Of a stretch of 22,500 nucleotides of DNA, positions 15,656-22,500 are shown in pieces. The stretch spans positions 466,755 to 489,254 of the forward strand of contig CAUYUJ010005736.1 of assembly GCA_963575745.1 (NCBI GenBank), written 5' to 3'. Position numbers and translations under genes: made by a program. How positions within the stretch are numbered: the stretch's first letter is position 1; each line of letters starts with the position of its first letter. Source of the DNA: Prorocentrum cordatum. Taxonomy: Eukaryota; Sar; Dinophyceae; Prorocentrales; Prorocentraceae. The notes beneath the pieces are model-generated. The model did no database searches, was not told the DNA's origin, and saw nothing but the letters and a program-made list of their open reading frames with translations.

Positions 15656-18600
15656 TTATCTGCGCTGGTGGTGGCCTCTGGCCCTGAGACATGCTCGGAT
15701 GGGCATTGAACGCCGGGATAAAGGCTCGTTGCCGAGCAGGATCCCGTGGGTTGGGACCCTCTCCCAGGACCAGGCTGGCCTCCACCTCTGCCCACTTGGG
15801 TGAGGCAGATTATGGCTCTGCACCTGCTGCACCGCGGCCGCCACTCTTGAGCGATAGTCGTCAGGTACACCCGCCCTGTGGTGGCTTGGTGTGCCAGGCA
15901 GGTTTCCCTGCTGACTCGTTGGCGTGCCGGGCGGCATCATGTTGAGGAGGGCTGTGCTGTGTTCAGCCCTAGCAGCAGCTATCCTCTCCATGAGAGTGCC
16001 GTTTGTGGCAGGGCGGACAGGTGTCCCGAATGGGGATTGTGCCGGTGGTGTGCCCAATGGAGTCATGCCCCTTGGAGTGTGCATTCTCTGAGTAGGGCTT
16101 CCATGCATTGGTTCAAACCGAGCAGGTCCGCTTGTAGGCAGGTTTCCCTGCATGGTCTGACGATTTCTCGTAGCCATAGCGGACATTGCTCCCTGGCCTG
16201 CGGCCCAGGGATCCTGCTGGTATAACCTGTCCGCCAGCTGTTCTACCTGGTCAGGGTTCAGCGCGGCTGCGATCTGATCCAGGTCCGAGGTACTGATGGC
16301 CTGCCAAGACACGGCACTAGGCCCTTGGCTTGGGGCGCGGCTTGGAGCCGCGCTCCCGGCCTCACTCTCGGTAATCATGAAGATCCGATAGATCTCAGGC
16401 TGGTTTCCCAGCTGGGTAGGGCTGTAGTGGTCCCCAACTTCTCTGTGGAGGTAGCCCATAGGGGGGTCAACGCCCCCTTGGTCTCGGGACCACTGGTACT
16501 TAACGCTGGAAGTACCAACGTCAGCCCACCTGTCAGGAGCAGACATCGTTGCGACAGAGACTCGCGCATGGCGGCTCCCCAGATACTCTGGATTACGCCA
16601 TTGCCTTCCTGTGGTCAGGTCCTCTACATGAGAGATGTAATACGGTTCAATGATACCGTTATCTCCCTCGGACAAGAGGACTCCGTTATCGGACCAACAG
16701 AACTTCATACCATCTTGTATGGCCTTACGCCAATCTACGAAGATGATGATGTCTGAGTCTGGGTCCCACCCACTGTTCACGGCACGGCGGCGAACTGTCG
16801 GCACGAAGTGAATGTGCGACCGGCCTGTCCCCTTTTTCTTCGTGTTATGCTCAGGTCTACAGGACAGGCCGTGCCACATAATCCCTTCGAAGGCGTGCCA
16901 TCGAGTGCCATGCATAGCAACATCGGGGTATGGGGCCGGTCTCCCGGCAGGTTGGTCGCACAGCACAATGTAGCTGTACAGCGACCATGGAGCTTTCAAT
17001 TCCCATGAATGCCCCTGAGAGGCGCGGACGAAGATAGCGGGCTCTCCGGAGTCCCGCATCAACACCTTGAACTGTAGGCGCTGTTTTTCTTCTCCGTCTG
17101 GTTCGCGGACATGAACAACTGCCATCATGATGGCTGCTAGTTGGTCAACCGAGCGCCTACATAGATGCTCGTTGATGATCTTGGCCTCGTCATATCTTGG
17201 ATTATACCCAGCGTGTCTTGATTGACCTGTGTTCCACGGATAACGGTCCACGAGTTCCACTAGGTTAACCCAACCATCATGATCATCGAAAGATTCCAAG
17301 CGCCACACAGGATTGTGTTGCTTGTCTGGCGCATGTCTGCATATCCTGCTGAGAGCTTTGCTCAGCTGTTTGAGAATATCATTGGATGTGGGAAGGATTC
17401 CAGCTTTCCTGCATTCCTTCATGAATGTCTCATCCACCGAGCGTATCGGTGGGAGCTTCCGAAGCGCAAGTCTATCCCTGATCACATTTGGAGTCCCACT
17501 AGTGAAGGACGTGTCACCTGGGTGGTGCAGCTGAACCACTGGCGGGTTTCCCCGCATCGGAACCTCTGTTGCTGAGGAGGCTGCGGCTCCAGAAGAAGAG
17601 GAAGCTGCGGCGGCAGCGACTGGCGGGTTTCCCCGCGGAGATGCGCGACTGGCGCTGCCCCTGATCTTCGGCACCCAGGTACCCCTCGACATAGCACCTT
17701 CATCGGACCTCCTGGAACGAGCCGCCACAGGCGAAGCTGGCGCAGGTGCATACCCACTGCGCTCGAAAGCTGCCGCCTTTTTCGCAATGGAGCTGCTGCG
17801 ACTAGGCGGGCGTCTTCGTTCCTCCATAGGGTCCTGAGGTTGCTGCTTGGGCACAGACGCTTGTGTAGGAGTTGTGCCAATCGGCGGCCTCGGAGTTTCA
17901 GTTCGAGGCACCTCCATCTGCACGTCTGGCCCAGGGTCCTGAGGGCTCGTCTTCGGTTTCGGCACCGAGGACGGCTTAGGTGTCGGGGGTTCACTCTTGG
18001 CCTTCGAAGTTAGTGGGGGTGGGGGCCTCGTAGCCCTCTTCATGTAGATCTTACTAGAATCCTCCAACATCTTGCGAGTTGCCTCGCGAGTGCGGTCTTC
18101 TGCTGTCCGCATACGCTCCTCATCCTCCGCCACACGTTGAGCCTTTATCTCATCCTTGATTGTCGGTTCTGGTTGTTGGGACTGGCTAGAGACGCCAGGC
18201 GAGTTTCCTCGCATACTAGGAAGACTGAAGAGCGCGTCTTTCTCTTCCTGGGTCATGGCTACCAGTCCCCTTGGAACCGGGGTAGGCTTTTCTTCTTCTT
18301 TCGGATCCAAGTGGCTCAAGATCCCGAGACGACGATTCACTTCTGCAATTTCTTCCTGTGTCATCGGGATAAGTTGCGGATGGCCCTCTTTATGAGGGGT
18401 TTTGTCCCTGTTGGGGCTCAGGCCTTCGTTGTTGCCAACGGGGCATCCTGGCCTGTGGTTCTGGAACGGCTGGGAACAAGGTCCGCATGCTGCGTGAGGC
18501 CTATACTGCTTGCGCGCCGCGATAATATCTCGCAACTGAGTCCGCGCTTCTTGAATTTCAGGGCGGCGGATATTTGTTGCAAGCTGATAGCCTCCGCGAA

Positions 18601-21600
18601 TGGCCTTGCCATCACTGTCCCTATAGGCAGGGTTGCCCTTGCCGAAGGCCGAGTGTTCCCCTTTTCGGCGTCTTGGGTCGTTGTACGGAAGTAGCTGGCC
18701 ACCTCTCCTGAGAGCGTGTTCTTTTGGGCCAGCCTGCCTCCACTCACGAGGAAGTCGAGCCTGTGGATGTGGCTCTTCTCTGACGCGCGTATGGGAACGA
18801 GATCTTCTGGTGTTCTCATCAGAGGAAGCTGCCGAAGCAGCAGGAGCGGCACCCGGTGAAGGTGCCTGAGGAGGCTCCTGTGCGATCCCAGATGGATCGT
18901 CCGATGGAGGCAGGTCTCCCTGCTGGGTGGAGCTCGGCGCAAATGGCGCTTGTGCCGATGGTGATGATGATTCAGACTCATCAGGATCGAAGTCAACCTC
19001 TTCCTCACCATTCACGTCCATCAGGAGGATGGTGACGTCATCCTCATCTAACCCGCAACCATCGCCTTCTACTTCTTCTGATGTCGAACTACCGATGATG
19101 ATGGCCATCGGCGTATCTGGTACAGGCAGGTTTCCCTGCATAGCCGGCGTCTGTGCGTCGCTCGGCTGTCCCGGAGTAGGAGGCACTGTTGTCGGCTCAG
19201 GCTCGTTGCCGAGCACAGGCTGCCCAGCAATGTTACGCATGGCCGTATGGTTTGGCCTCATTCCCACCGCCTGGAGACCCCATCCTGGCGGAGGAAGATC
19301 ATGACCGCGCATAGCAATAGCCATTTCTAGAGCATTACGCCACCTACCACGGGAGTATATCAAGTGTCTCTGCACGTCCTGAGGATGCACGCTGTCAATG
19401 AGAGTCAGAGCTGCCAACAACAGCTCTGAGCTACCGCAAGCATCAGTATCCTGTTCTGTCATAATGTCAGCTTCGATATGTTCTTGACTCTCAGGATAAC
19501 CAATTATATGTATCTCATGCATCCTCATGAGGGTCTGGAAAAGGGTGCGTGGTCCATATTCGCTTGGAGCAAGCGAACCAGGAGGTATGAACGGAGTATC
19601 TGGTTCGCCTGCAATGAAGGCCTGAACAAATGCCTGAGACTCCATTTCAATTAAGTCTTCAGTGGTCTGGGGATATTCTCCCATCAGAGACGGCCTGTTT
19701 CCAGGCGGGATTTCGGGCGGAGGTTCGAGGTTCCGTTGAACCTCGGAAGGCGAAGCCTCTATAGTGGTGTCCTCGTCGTCGCTCTCGTAGGCCATGATGT
19801 TGCCTGGGTTCCCGAACATCCAGTCGTAGAAAGAAAGAGGCTGGTTTCCCAGCGTACCGTGTTCCACGGGAGTAAGCTCGTTACTGCCCATAACGAACCG
19901 GCGGACGTACTCGAGGTAGTACGCGTACAATCCATGACCATACGCTTCGAGCTCGTCGACGTTGTCCATGCCAACAACCCAAGTGAAAAATATCTGCTCC
20001 ATAGCCTCAAAGTCCTGGAGGCTCAGATATTCAATGGATGGTTCACTTGAGCCAAAATGGACTTCGGTCGACCTGCCCTTTCCATTTCCCTTCACTGGAC
20101 AATCTCGCACAAGATGATCGGAACTACCACATTCATGGCATTTGAGAACCTGGCCGTCTCTACCTCGCGGGTTTCCCCGCCTACCTTTGCCTTTACCTGA
20201 GGTCTCTCTACGGCCTTTACCACGGCCTTTTCCCCCAAAGAATATCTCATCATGTTGTTCATCTGAGAGCCTCTGGAGAAATGCCGCGATACCTCGTCCG
20301 TTCAACCTCCGACGACCTCGCTTGCCTTTACCCTTTCCTTTAAAACTTCTACGTGTCCTCCTTCTAACACGACGCACTGGTTTTCGTGTGAACCTCCTCC
20401 ACCTACGTTCATCCTGTTGTAATAACCAGAACAAATGCTCAGCACGCTGATTGTCGTTATCCATATTCATAATATCTGACCAATCTAAAGCTTCAACACC
20501 ATCTGATGATATAGTGTCTGTATCGGTGCCGGAGTCGAAATCCTCGTCTCCCAAGTAGGTGGATACACCGTCGGTTAGGGGGTTTGATTCCCCCCACAAA
20601 GAACGGTGTGGTTGTGGTTCTCTAGAAGGAGGGCTGGTTGCCCAGCTTGGTTGTGATCGATCCCCTGCTAATAAAGCAGTGGATTCTCCTGGGTCATCGG
20701 CCCATATGCTTGAGGGCCCGTTTCCAGGCTGGGCTTCAGTGGTCAAGGTAGTGTAGAAATTTCCACTACCAGATCCCCTTCCCCTTCCAAACACAGATCC
20801 TATGTTACCAGGAGACCGTTCGGATAGGTGGCCTATCGAACGCATCCTCTCCAGCAACTCATCATACTGTTGTTGTGTTCGGGGCATTTGGTGATTGAGT
20901 GGCTGTAAGAGTTGCATGGCTCGCTGGTTGCCGACGCCTAAGGCGCGGAATAGGATAGTGGTTAGCAGTTGGAAGTTGGGAAGGTCGAATCCCACCGATT
21001 GTGCCTCAAGTCGGGCCATTTCGAATCGGGTAAGGGTGACATCGATTCGTTCCCCGTGAGGCACGTGGAAGTCGATGAGTTGTGTGCCGGAAGTGAGCTG
21101 TCGCTCATCTTCCAGGCGTTCGAACTTCATGCTTAGGAGGAACATGATGTAGGTCACTGGGTCTGTGTGGACCCCATCGATGTCAGCACCATAGTTGATA
21201 ATGTCAGGCGGTACCCTCATGGCGAGTGTCCTCGCTAGGCCACCTAGGCCGCGTTGTATTGCGGCCGCTTGGGCCTGTGGCGTCATACGTCCGCTTGTAA
21301 CGTTGAGCCATGCGTTGACCTCGTAGATGTACTCACGAAAAGGTACATTACCTTGAGGGTCCCAATATGGGCCATGTGTTTGCCCATCGGTGCTGTTTTC
21401 TCCACGACGCATGTGTCCGATTGCTGCCCCCAGCGCGAACCATATAATAGCGAAAACGACTAGCCCGAGAATGTGTAACGAAGGACGGTTATGATGCGCG
21501 TTGTCGCGCTGGGGTAGCGCCTTGTCGAGTCTTCGAGGCGCTCTGTCTGGCGGGTCCCCCCGCCCCTGCTTCAAGTATTGCGCTGTTGGCTCGTTGCCGA

Positions 21601-21955
21601 GCGGTTGGTGGTAACGCACTGATGAAGCGTATGCGGTACCAGTCTGGTCGTCTAGACGTCGTACCTCTCGTGTTGCTTCTTGCTCTTGGATAGATCCTCG
21701 TAAACGTACTGGGAGTGGTGGCGCAGGGTGGTAGGTAGTCACGAAGATCGCGCCGAAGAATATGAGGCTAAGAAGAGCAAGAGCTGACCACACGAGAGTG
21801 CGGCCAGCTCCGCTACCAAGTCGAAAGTGAGCCTGGTGGCTCAAATATGGCATATAGCCTGGCAAATTGCATCCATCGCTCTGCTGTGAAGGTACAGTAT
21901 GAGGGGTGGATGAGTAAGATAGGATAAGATCGATGTAGTGATCTTTCCAGCACAT
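15656..21955 (-). CDS. gag: Gag-Tpt1 polyprotein: hydrophobic N-terminus, gag, CCHC knuckle, RNA 2'-phosphotransferase domain
   Basis: Numbered from ATG 21955 (inside the 5' LTR; ATG 21853 is the alternative), 2099 residues to TAA 15656. Two hydrophobic segments at about 52-75 (LVWSALALLSLIFFGAIFV) and 161-180 (ILGLVVFAIIWFALGAAIG) could span membranes. A gag-like helical region at about 240-390 is followed by Lys/Gly/Arg-rich stretches and a zinc knuckle C-x2-C-x4-H-x4-C at 606-619. After a long Pro/Ser/acidic linker, a Tpt1/KptA domain occupies about 1520-1780 (about 16620-17400). It has the LSKxLSxxxRH motif with R1540/H1541, VRASQGHS with R1644, MHGT, and RSHIH with R1712, matching the Arg-His-Arg-Arg active site of Tpt1, then SDNGVLLSEG. 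Tpt1 transfers an RNA 2'-phosphate to NAD+. A second Cys/His cluster (CGPC ... H ... C) lies near 18443-18494. Confidence 0.88.
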   Translation of the reverse strand: MCWKDHYIDLILSYSSTPHTVPSQQSDGCNLPGYMPYLSHQAHFRLGSGAGRTLVWSALALLSLIFFGAIFVTTYHPAPPLPVRLRGSIQEQEATREVRRLDDQTGTAYASSVRYHQPLGNEPTAQYLKQGRGDPPDRAPRRLDKALPQRDNAHHNRPSLHILGLVVFAIIWFALGAAIGHMRRGENSTDGQTHGPYWDPQGNVPFREYIYEVNAWLNVTSGRMTPQAQAAAIQRGLGGLARTLAMRVPPDIINYGADIDGVHTDPVTYIMFLLSMKFERLEDERQLTSGTQLIDFHVPHGERIDVTLTRFEMARLEAQSVGFDLPNFQLLTTILFRALGVGNQRAMQLLQPLNHQMPRTQQQYDELLERMRSIGHLSERSPGNIGSVFGRGRGSGSGNFYTTLTTEAQPGNGPSSIWADDPGESTALLAGDRSQPSWATSPPSREPQPHRSLWGESNPLTDGVSTYLGDEDFDSGTDTDTISSDGVEALDWSDIMNMDNDNQRAEHLFWLLQQDERRWRRFTRKPVRRVRRRTRRSFKGKGKGKRGRRRLNGRGIAAFLQRLSDEQHDEIFFGGKGRGKGRRETSGKGKGRRGNPRGRDGQVLKCHECGSSDHLVRDCPVKGNGKGRSTEVHFGSSEPSIEYLSLQDFEAMEQIFFTWVVGMDNVDELEAYGHGLYAYYLEYVRRFVMGSNELTPVEHGTLGNQPLSFYDWMFGNPGNIMAYESDDEDTTIEASPSEVQRNLEPPPEIPPGNRPSLMGEYPQTTEDLIEMESQAFVQAFIAGEPDTPFIPPGSLAPSEYGPRTLFQTLMRMHEIHIIGYPESQEHIEADIMTEQDTDACGSSELLLAALTLIDSVHPQDVQRHLIYSRGRWRNALEMAIAMRGHDLPPPGWGLQAVGMRPNHTAMRNIAGQPVLGNEPEPTTVPPTPGQPSDAQTPAMQGNLPVPDTPMAIIIGSSTSEEVEGDGCGLDEDDVTILLMDVNGEEEVDFDPDESESSSPSAQAPFAPSSTQQGDLPPSDDPSGIAQEPPQAPSPGAAPAASAASSDENTRRSRSHTRVREEPHPQARLPREWRQAGPKEHALRRGGQLLPYNDPRRRKGEHSAFGKGNPAYRDSDGKAIRGGYQLATNIRRPEIQEARTQLRDIIAARKQYRPHAACGPCSQPFQNHRPGCPVGNNEGLSPNRDKTPHKEGHPQLIPMTQEEIAEVNRRLGILSHLDPKEEEKPTPVPRGLVAMTQEEKDALFSLPSMRGNSPGVSSQSQQPEPTIKDEIKAQRVAEDEERMRTAEDRTREATRKMLEDSSKIYMKRATRPPPPLTSKAKSEPPTPKPSSVPKPKTSPQDPGPDVQMEVPRTETPRPPIGTTPTQASVPKQQPQDPMEERRRPPSRSSSIAKKAAAFERSGYAPAPASPVAARSRRSDEGAMSRGTWVPKIRGSASRASPRGNPPVAAAAASSSSGAAASSATEVPMRGNPPVVQLHHPGDTSFTSGTPNVIRDRLALRKLPPIRSVDETFMKECRKAGILPTSNDILKQLSKALSRICRHAPDKQHNPVWRLESFDDHDGWVNLVELVDRYPWNTGQSRHAGYNPRYDEAKIINEHLCRRSVDQLAAIMMAVVHVREPDGEEKQRLQFKVLMRDSGEPAIFVRASQGHSWELKAPWSLYSYIVLCDQPAGRPAPYPDVAMHGTRWHAFEGIMWHGLSCRPEHNTKKKGTGRSHIHFVPTVRRRAVNSGWDPDSDIIIFVDWRKAIQDGMKFCWSDNGVLLSEGDNGIIEPYYISHVEDLTTGRQWRNPEYLGSRHARVSVATMSAPDRWADVGTSSVKYQWSRDQGGVDPPMGYLHREVGDHYSPTQLGNQPEIYRIFMITESEAGSAAPSRAPSQGPSAVSWQAISTSDLDQIAAALNPDQVEQLADRLYQQDPWAAGQGAMSAMATRNRQTMQGNLPTSGPARFEPMHGSPTQRMHTPRGMTPLGTPPAQSPFGTPVRPATNGTLMERIAAARAEHSTALLNMMPPGTPTSQQGNLPGTPSHHRAGVPDDYRSRVAAAVQQVQSHNLPHPSGQRWRPAWSWERVPTHGILLGNEPLSRRSMPIRACLRARGHHQRR
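15724..21602 (-). repeat. Hairpin family 1 (GNRA), copies in the gag-Tpt1 region
   Basis: Twenty copies: 15724-15737 (GCAA), 15898-15911, 16138-16151, 16399-16412, 16935-16948 (GAGA), 17542-17555, 17623-17636, 18074-18087 (GCAA), 18199-18212, 18626-18643 (GCAA, one mismatch), 18910-18923 (GAGA), 19126-19139, 19201-19214 (GCAA), 19693-19706, 19840-19853, 20167-20180, 20633-20646 (GCAA), 20716-20729 (G-U pair), 21550-21563 (GGGA) and 21589-21602 (GCAA). Unlabelled ones are GAAA. Plus-strand arms include GCAG, GCGG, GCGA, GCTC, GCCT, GCTG and GCCG, each with its own complement. Frames vary: most read xGNx or xGDx, while 16935 reads AGRP, 18074 REATR and 20633 WATS. Confidence 0.9.
20046..20067 (-). 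other. Relict dinoflagellate spliced-leader sequence inside the gag frame
   Basis: The sense strand reads CCGAAGT followed by CCATTTTGGCTCAAG. The dinoflagellate spliced leader is CCGTAGCCATTTTGGCTCAAG, so the last 15 bases match exactly and the first part matches with one substitution and one extra base. It lies just downstream of the zinc knuckle and is translated in frame (TEVHFGSS). Spliced leaders are added to mRNA by trans-splicing, so an internal genomic copy suggests that this segment passed through a trans-spliced RNA, for example by template switching during reverse transcription. Confidence 0.7.
21804..21818 (-). other. Primer binding site, tRNA-iMet type
   Basis: On the sense strand, immediately after the 5' LTR, lies TGGTAGCGGAGCTGG. 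TGGTA followed by a purine/GC-rich stretch is complementary to the 3' end (TACCA) of eukaryotic initiator tRNA-Met, the usual copia primer. Its exact fit to the dinoflagellate tRNA needs that tRNA sequence. Confidence 0.75.
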
Positions 21956-22070
21956 AGCGAACACTCGCGGTGTCCGGGCAAATAGGGCGCGCGTGCCTTG
22001 GGCCAAAAGCAACGGCGCGCGAGCTATGCTCCCGATACTGTAACATCTCCCAAAGAGCTACCCTTAAAGT
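21819..22070 (-). repeat. 5' LTR
   Basis: 252 bp. It differs from the 3' LTR by five substitutions and a 2 nt indel near 21858-21864. Its inner end abuts the primer binding site. The gag frame is open through it, with in-frame ATGs at 21955 and 21853, so translation may begin inside the LTR-derived leader. Confidence 0.88.
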
Positions 22071-22075
22071 CGCAA
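22071..22075. repeat. Target-site duplication, right copy (CGCAA)
   Basis: Partner of 6105-6109. Together they fix the element boundaries to 6110-22070 and resolve the otherwise confusing shared AAGTCG seen at both ends of both LTRs. Confidence 0.85.
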
Positions 22076-22439
22076 GCCCTGGCAACCGCGCCGCCGTGGA
22101 GGTCCAAGTGGCTCCGCTGTCCGGGCTCTTCGTGAAGCTGGAGGGCCAACGGGCTGCACGCGTCTGCGAAGTTCGGCGCGACGAAGAAGCTGGCCGCACC
22201 GAACTTGAAGTTGTTGCCGCGCCCGTTGAAGCGGAGTGCGGTTTTCCGCCCCTCGGCGCCAGGCACATCGGAAGTGCTGAGTAGCAACGTCCTGATGGCA
22301 GTCTTGACCTGTGCAGGCAGACCGGGGCGCGAAATGGCGGAGCCGATGCAGTCGCCCGGCTTGGCGATGTTCAGCGCCTGCATGAAATCCTCCGCCGACG
22401 CCGCTGCAAGGATCTGGAGGTCGGTGCCGAAGCCTTTCC

Positions 22440-22470
22440 TGCCAATCGCCGCCCGGGTGCCAATCGCCGC
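22440..22470. repeat. 13 bp direct repeat, two copies
   Basis: TGCCAATCGCCGC occurs at 22440-22452 and 22458-22470, giving AAIG-x-RAAIG in the minus-strand protein. A minor local duplication within the host gene. Confidence 0.8.
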
Positions 22471-22500
22471 GCGCACCCAACCGCATGCGCCGCTCCCTCT

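Larger units (their letters stand above)
13594..15663 (-). repeat. Hairpin family 1 (GNRA), copies in the protease/RING region
   Basis: Copies at 13594-13607, 13683-13696 (GCAA loop, read GQPA), 14219-14232, 14252-14265 (GTAA), 14743-14756, 14824-14837 (GATA, the one non-GNRA loop in an intact stem), 15316-15329 and a decayed one at 15650-15663. In the decayed copy the sense strand reads GCAGA-TAAA-CCCGC, and its loop supplies the in-frame TAA stop at 15656-15658. Confidence 0.85.
6110..22070 (-). mobile_element. 16 kb Ty1/copia-type LTR retrotransposon with accessory Tpt1, RING and methyltransferase-like domains
   Basis: The element has LTRs, a target-site duplication and a primer binding site. 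The order integrase, reverse transcriptase, RNase H (INT before RT) defines Ty1/copia. At about 16 kb it is roughly two to three times the usual copia length, because of extra domains and long low-complexity linkers. Coding order on the minus strand: two hydrophobic helices, gag, CCHC knuckle, Tpt1, TAA, RING-H2, -1 shift, protease, return shift, unknown, TGA, unknown domain, methyltransferase-like, Cys/His cluster, IN, RT, RNase H. The LTRs differ by five substitutions and one 2 nt indel, implying an insertion that is recent but not new. By eye, GC content is lower than in the flanking helicase gene, especially in the pol half. This copy is probably non-autonomous unless recoding occurs. Confidence 0.9.
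22071..22500 (-). pseudogene. 5' part of the decayed helicase gene, cut off by the retroelement and the window edge
   Basis: Open on the minus strand from the window edge to the 5' LTR, encoding a protein-like sequence with no recognised domain (KPGDCIGSAISRPGLPAQVK and onward). After VARAC the retroelement begins. Deleting the element and one copy of the 5 bp duplication gives VARACGASQPVGRDLQSP, an uninterrupted frame into the segment ending at 4909. That restored continuity, plus similar base composition, is the reason for assigning it to the same gene. The true start codon is outside the window. Confidence 0.65.

Noticed and set aside
18307-18320. Second possible spliced-leader fragment on the plus strand (TGGCTCAAG)
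   Set aside because: Only nine bases match, which is expected by chance at this window size.
6469-21602. CRISPR-like array
   Set aside because: The hairpins are irregularly spaced over 15 kb with varying arms and lie mostly within coding sequence; there are no regular spacers.
6110-22073. AAGTCG at both ends of both LTRs taken as a 6 bp target-site duplication
   Set aside because: It also occurs at the inner LTR ends, so it belongs to the LTRs. CGCAA at 6105-6109 and 22071-22075 is found only at the outer ends and fits the usual 5 bp length.
22276-22286. GCTGAGTAGCA resembling the hairpin-family-2 core
   Set aside because: The flanking arms do not pair, and the bases read as ordinary host protein (LLLSTSDV).

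Overview
The window looks like nuclear DNA of a dinoflagellate, most likely of the Symbiodinium type. Three things point there: a near-complete copy of the dinoflagellate spliced-leader sequence (minus strand, 20067-20046), a very large Ty1/copia retroelement with a cytosine-methyltransferase-like module, and an expanded PIF1-helicase gene family member. I see no bacterial-style operons, ribosome binding sites, tRNA, rRNA or CRISPR. All convincing coding lies on the minus strand.

Layout: one transposon sits inside another gene. (1) 1-927 has no recognisable gene and holds several tandem repeats, including an 11-codon (33 bp) repeat with a 225 bp higher-order period. (2) 928-6109 and 22071-22500 are two halves of one decayed gene on the minus strand: an N-terminal region with a Cys/His cluster followed by a PIF1-like SF1B helicase, resembling Helitron-like/PIF1 genes. 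It has two compensating frameshifts and an in-frame TAG. (3) 6110-22070 is a 16 kb LTR retrotransposon inserted into that gene. It has 250/252 bp LTRs, a 5 bp target-site duplication (CGCAA on the plus strand at 6105-6109 and 22071-22075), a tRNA-iMet-like primer binding site abutting the 5' LTR, and a hairpin-rich 3' non-coding region. Removing the element and one duplication copy rejoins the host frame exactly.

Reading the element 5' to 3' (minus strand), the polyprotein encodes: two hydrophobic segments, a gag-like region, a CCHC zinc knuckle, a long low-complexity region, a complete-looking Tpt1/KptA RNA 2'-phosphotransferase domain, a RING-H2 finger, a retropepsin-like protease, an unrecognised domain, a C5-methyltransferase-like domain, a Cys/His cluster, integrase, reverse transcriptase and RNase H. 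All segments share one frame except the protease, which is shifted by -1 and then back. In-frame TAA (15656) and TGA (13235) codons also interrupt it, so this copy is either defective or uses recoding.

The most striking signal is a family of about 40 tiny hairpins scattered through the retroelement. In the sense strand each is a 5 bp stem of the form GC-NN-G / C-N'N'-GC capped by a GNRA tetraloop (GAAA, GCAA, GTAA, GAGA, GGGA). The stem letters change but stay complementary, and the copies occur in all three reading frames and in non-coding DNA, so the constraint is on nucleic acid. A second, different hairpin family (NNNNG-U-GCU-loop-AGC-CNNNN) occurs about ten times in the helicase-gene region and nowhere in the retroelement. 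The retroelement landed in the arm of one of those hairpins. The two hairpin families, and the Tpt1 and RING domains carried by the retroelement, are the candidates for something undescribed.
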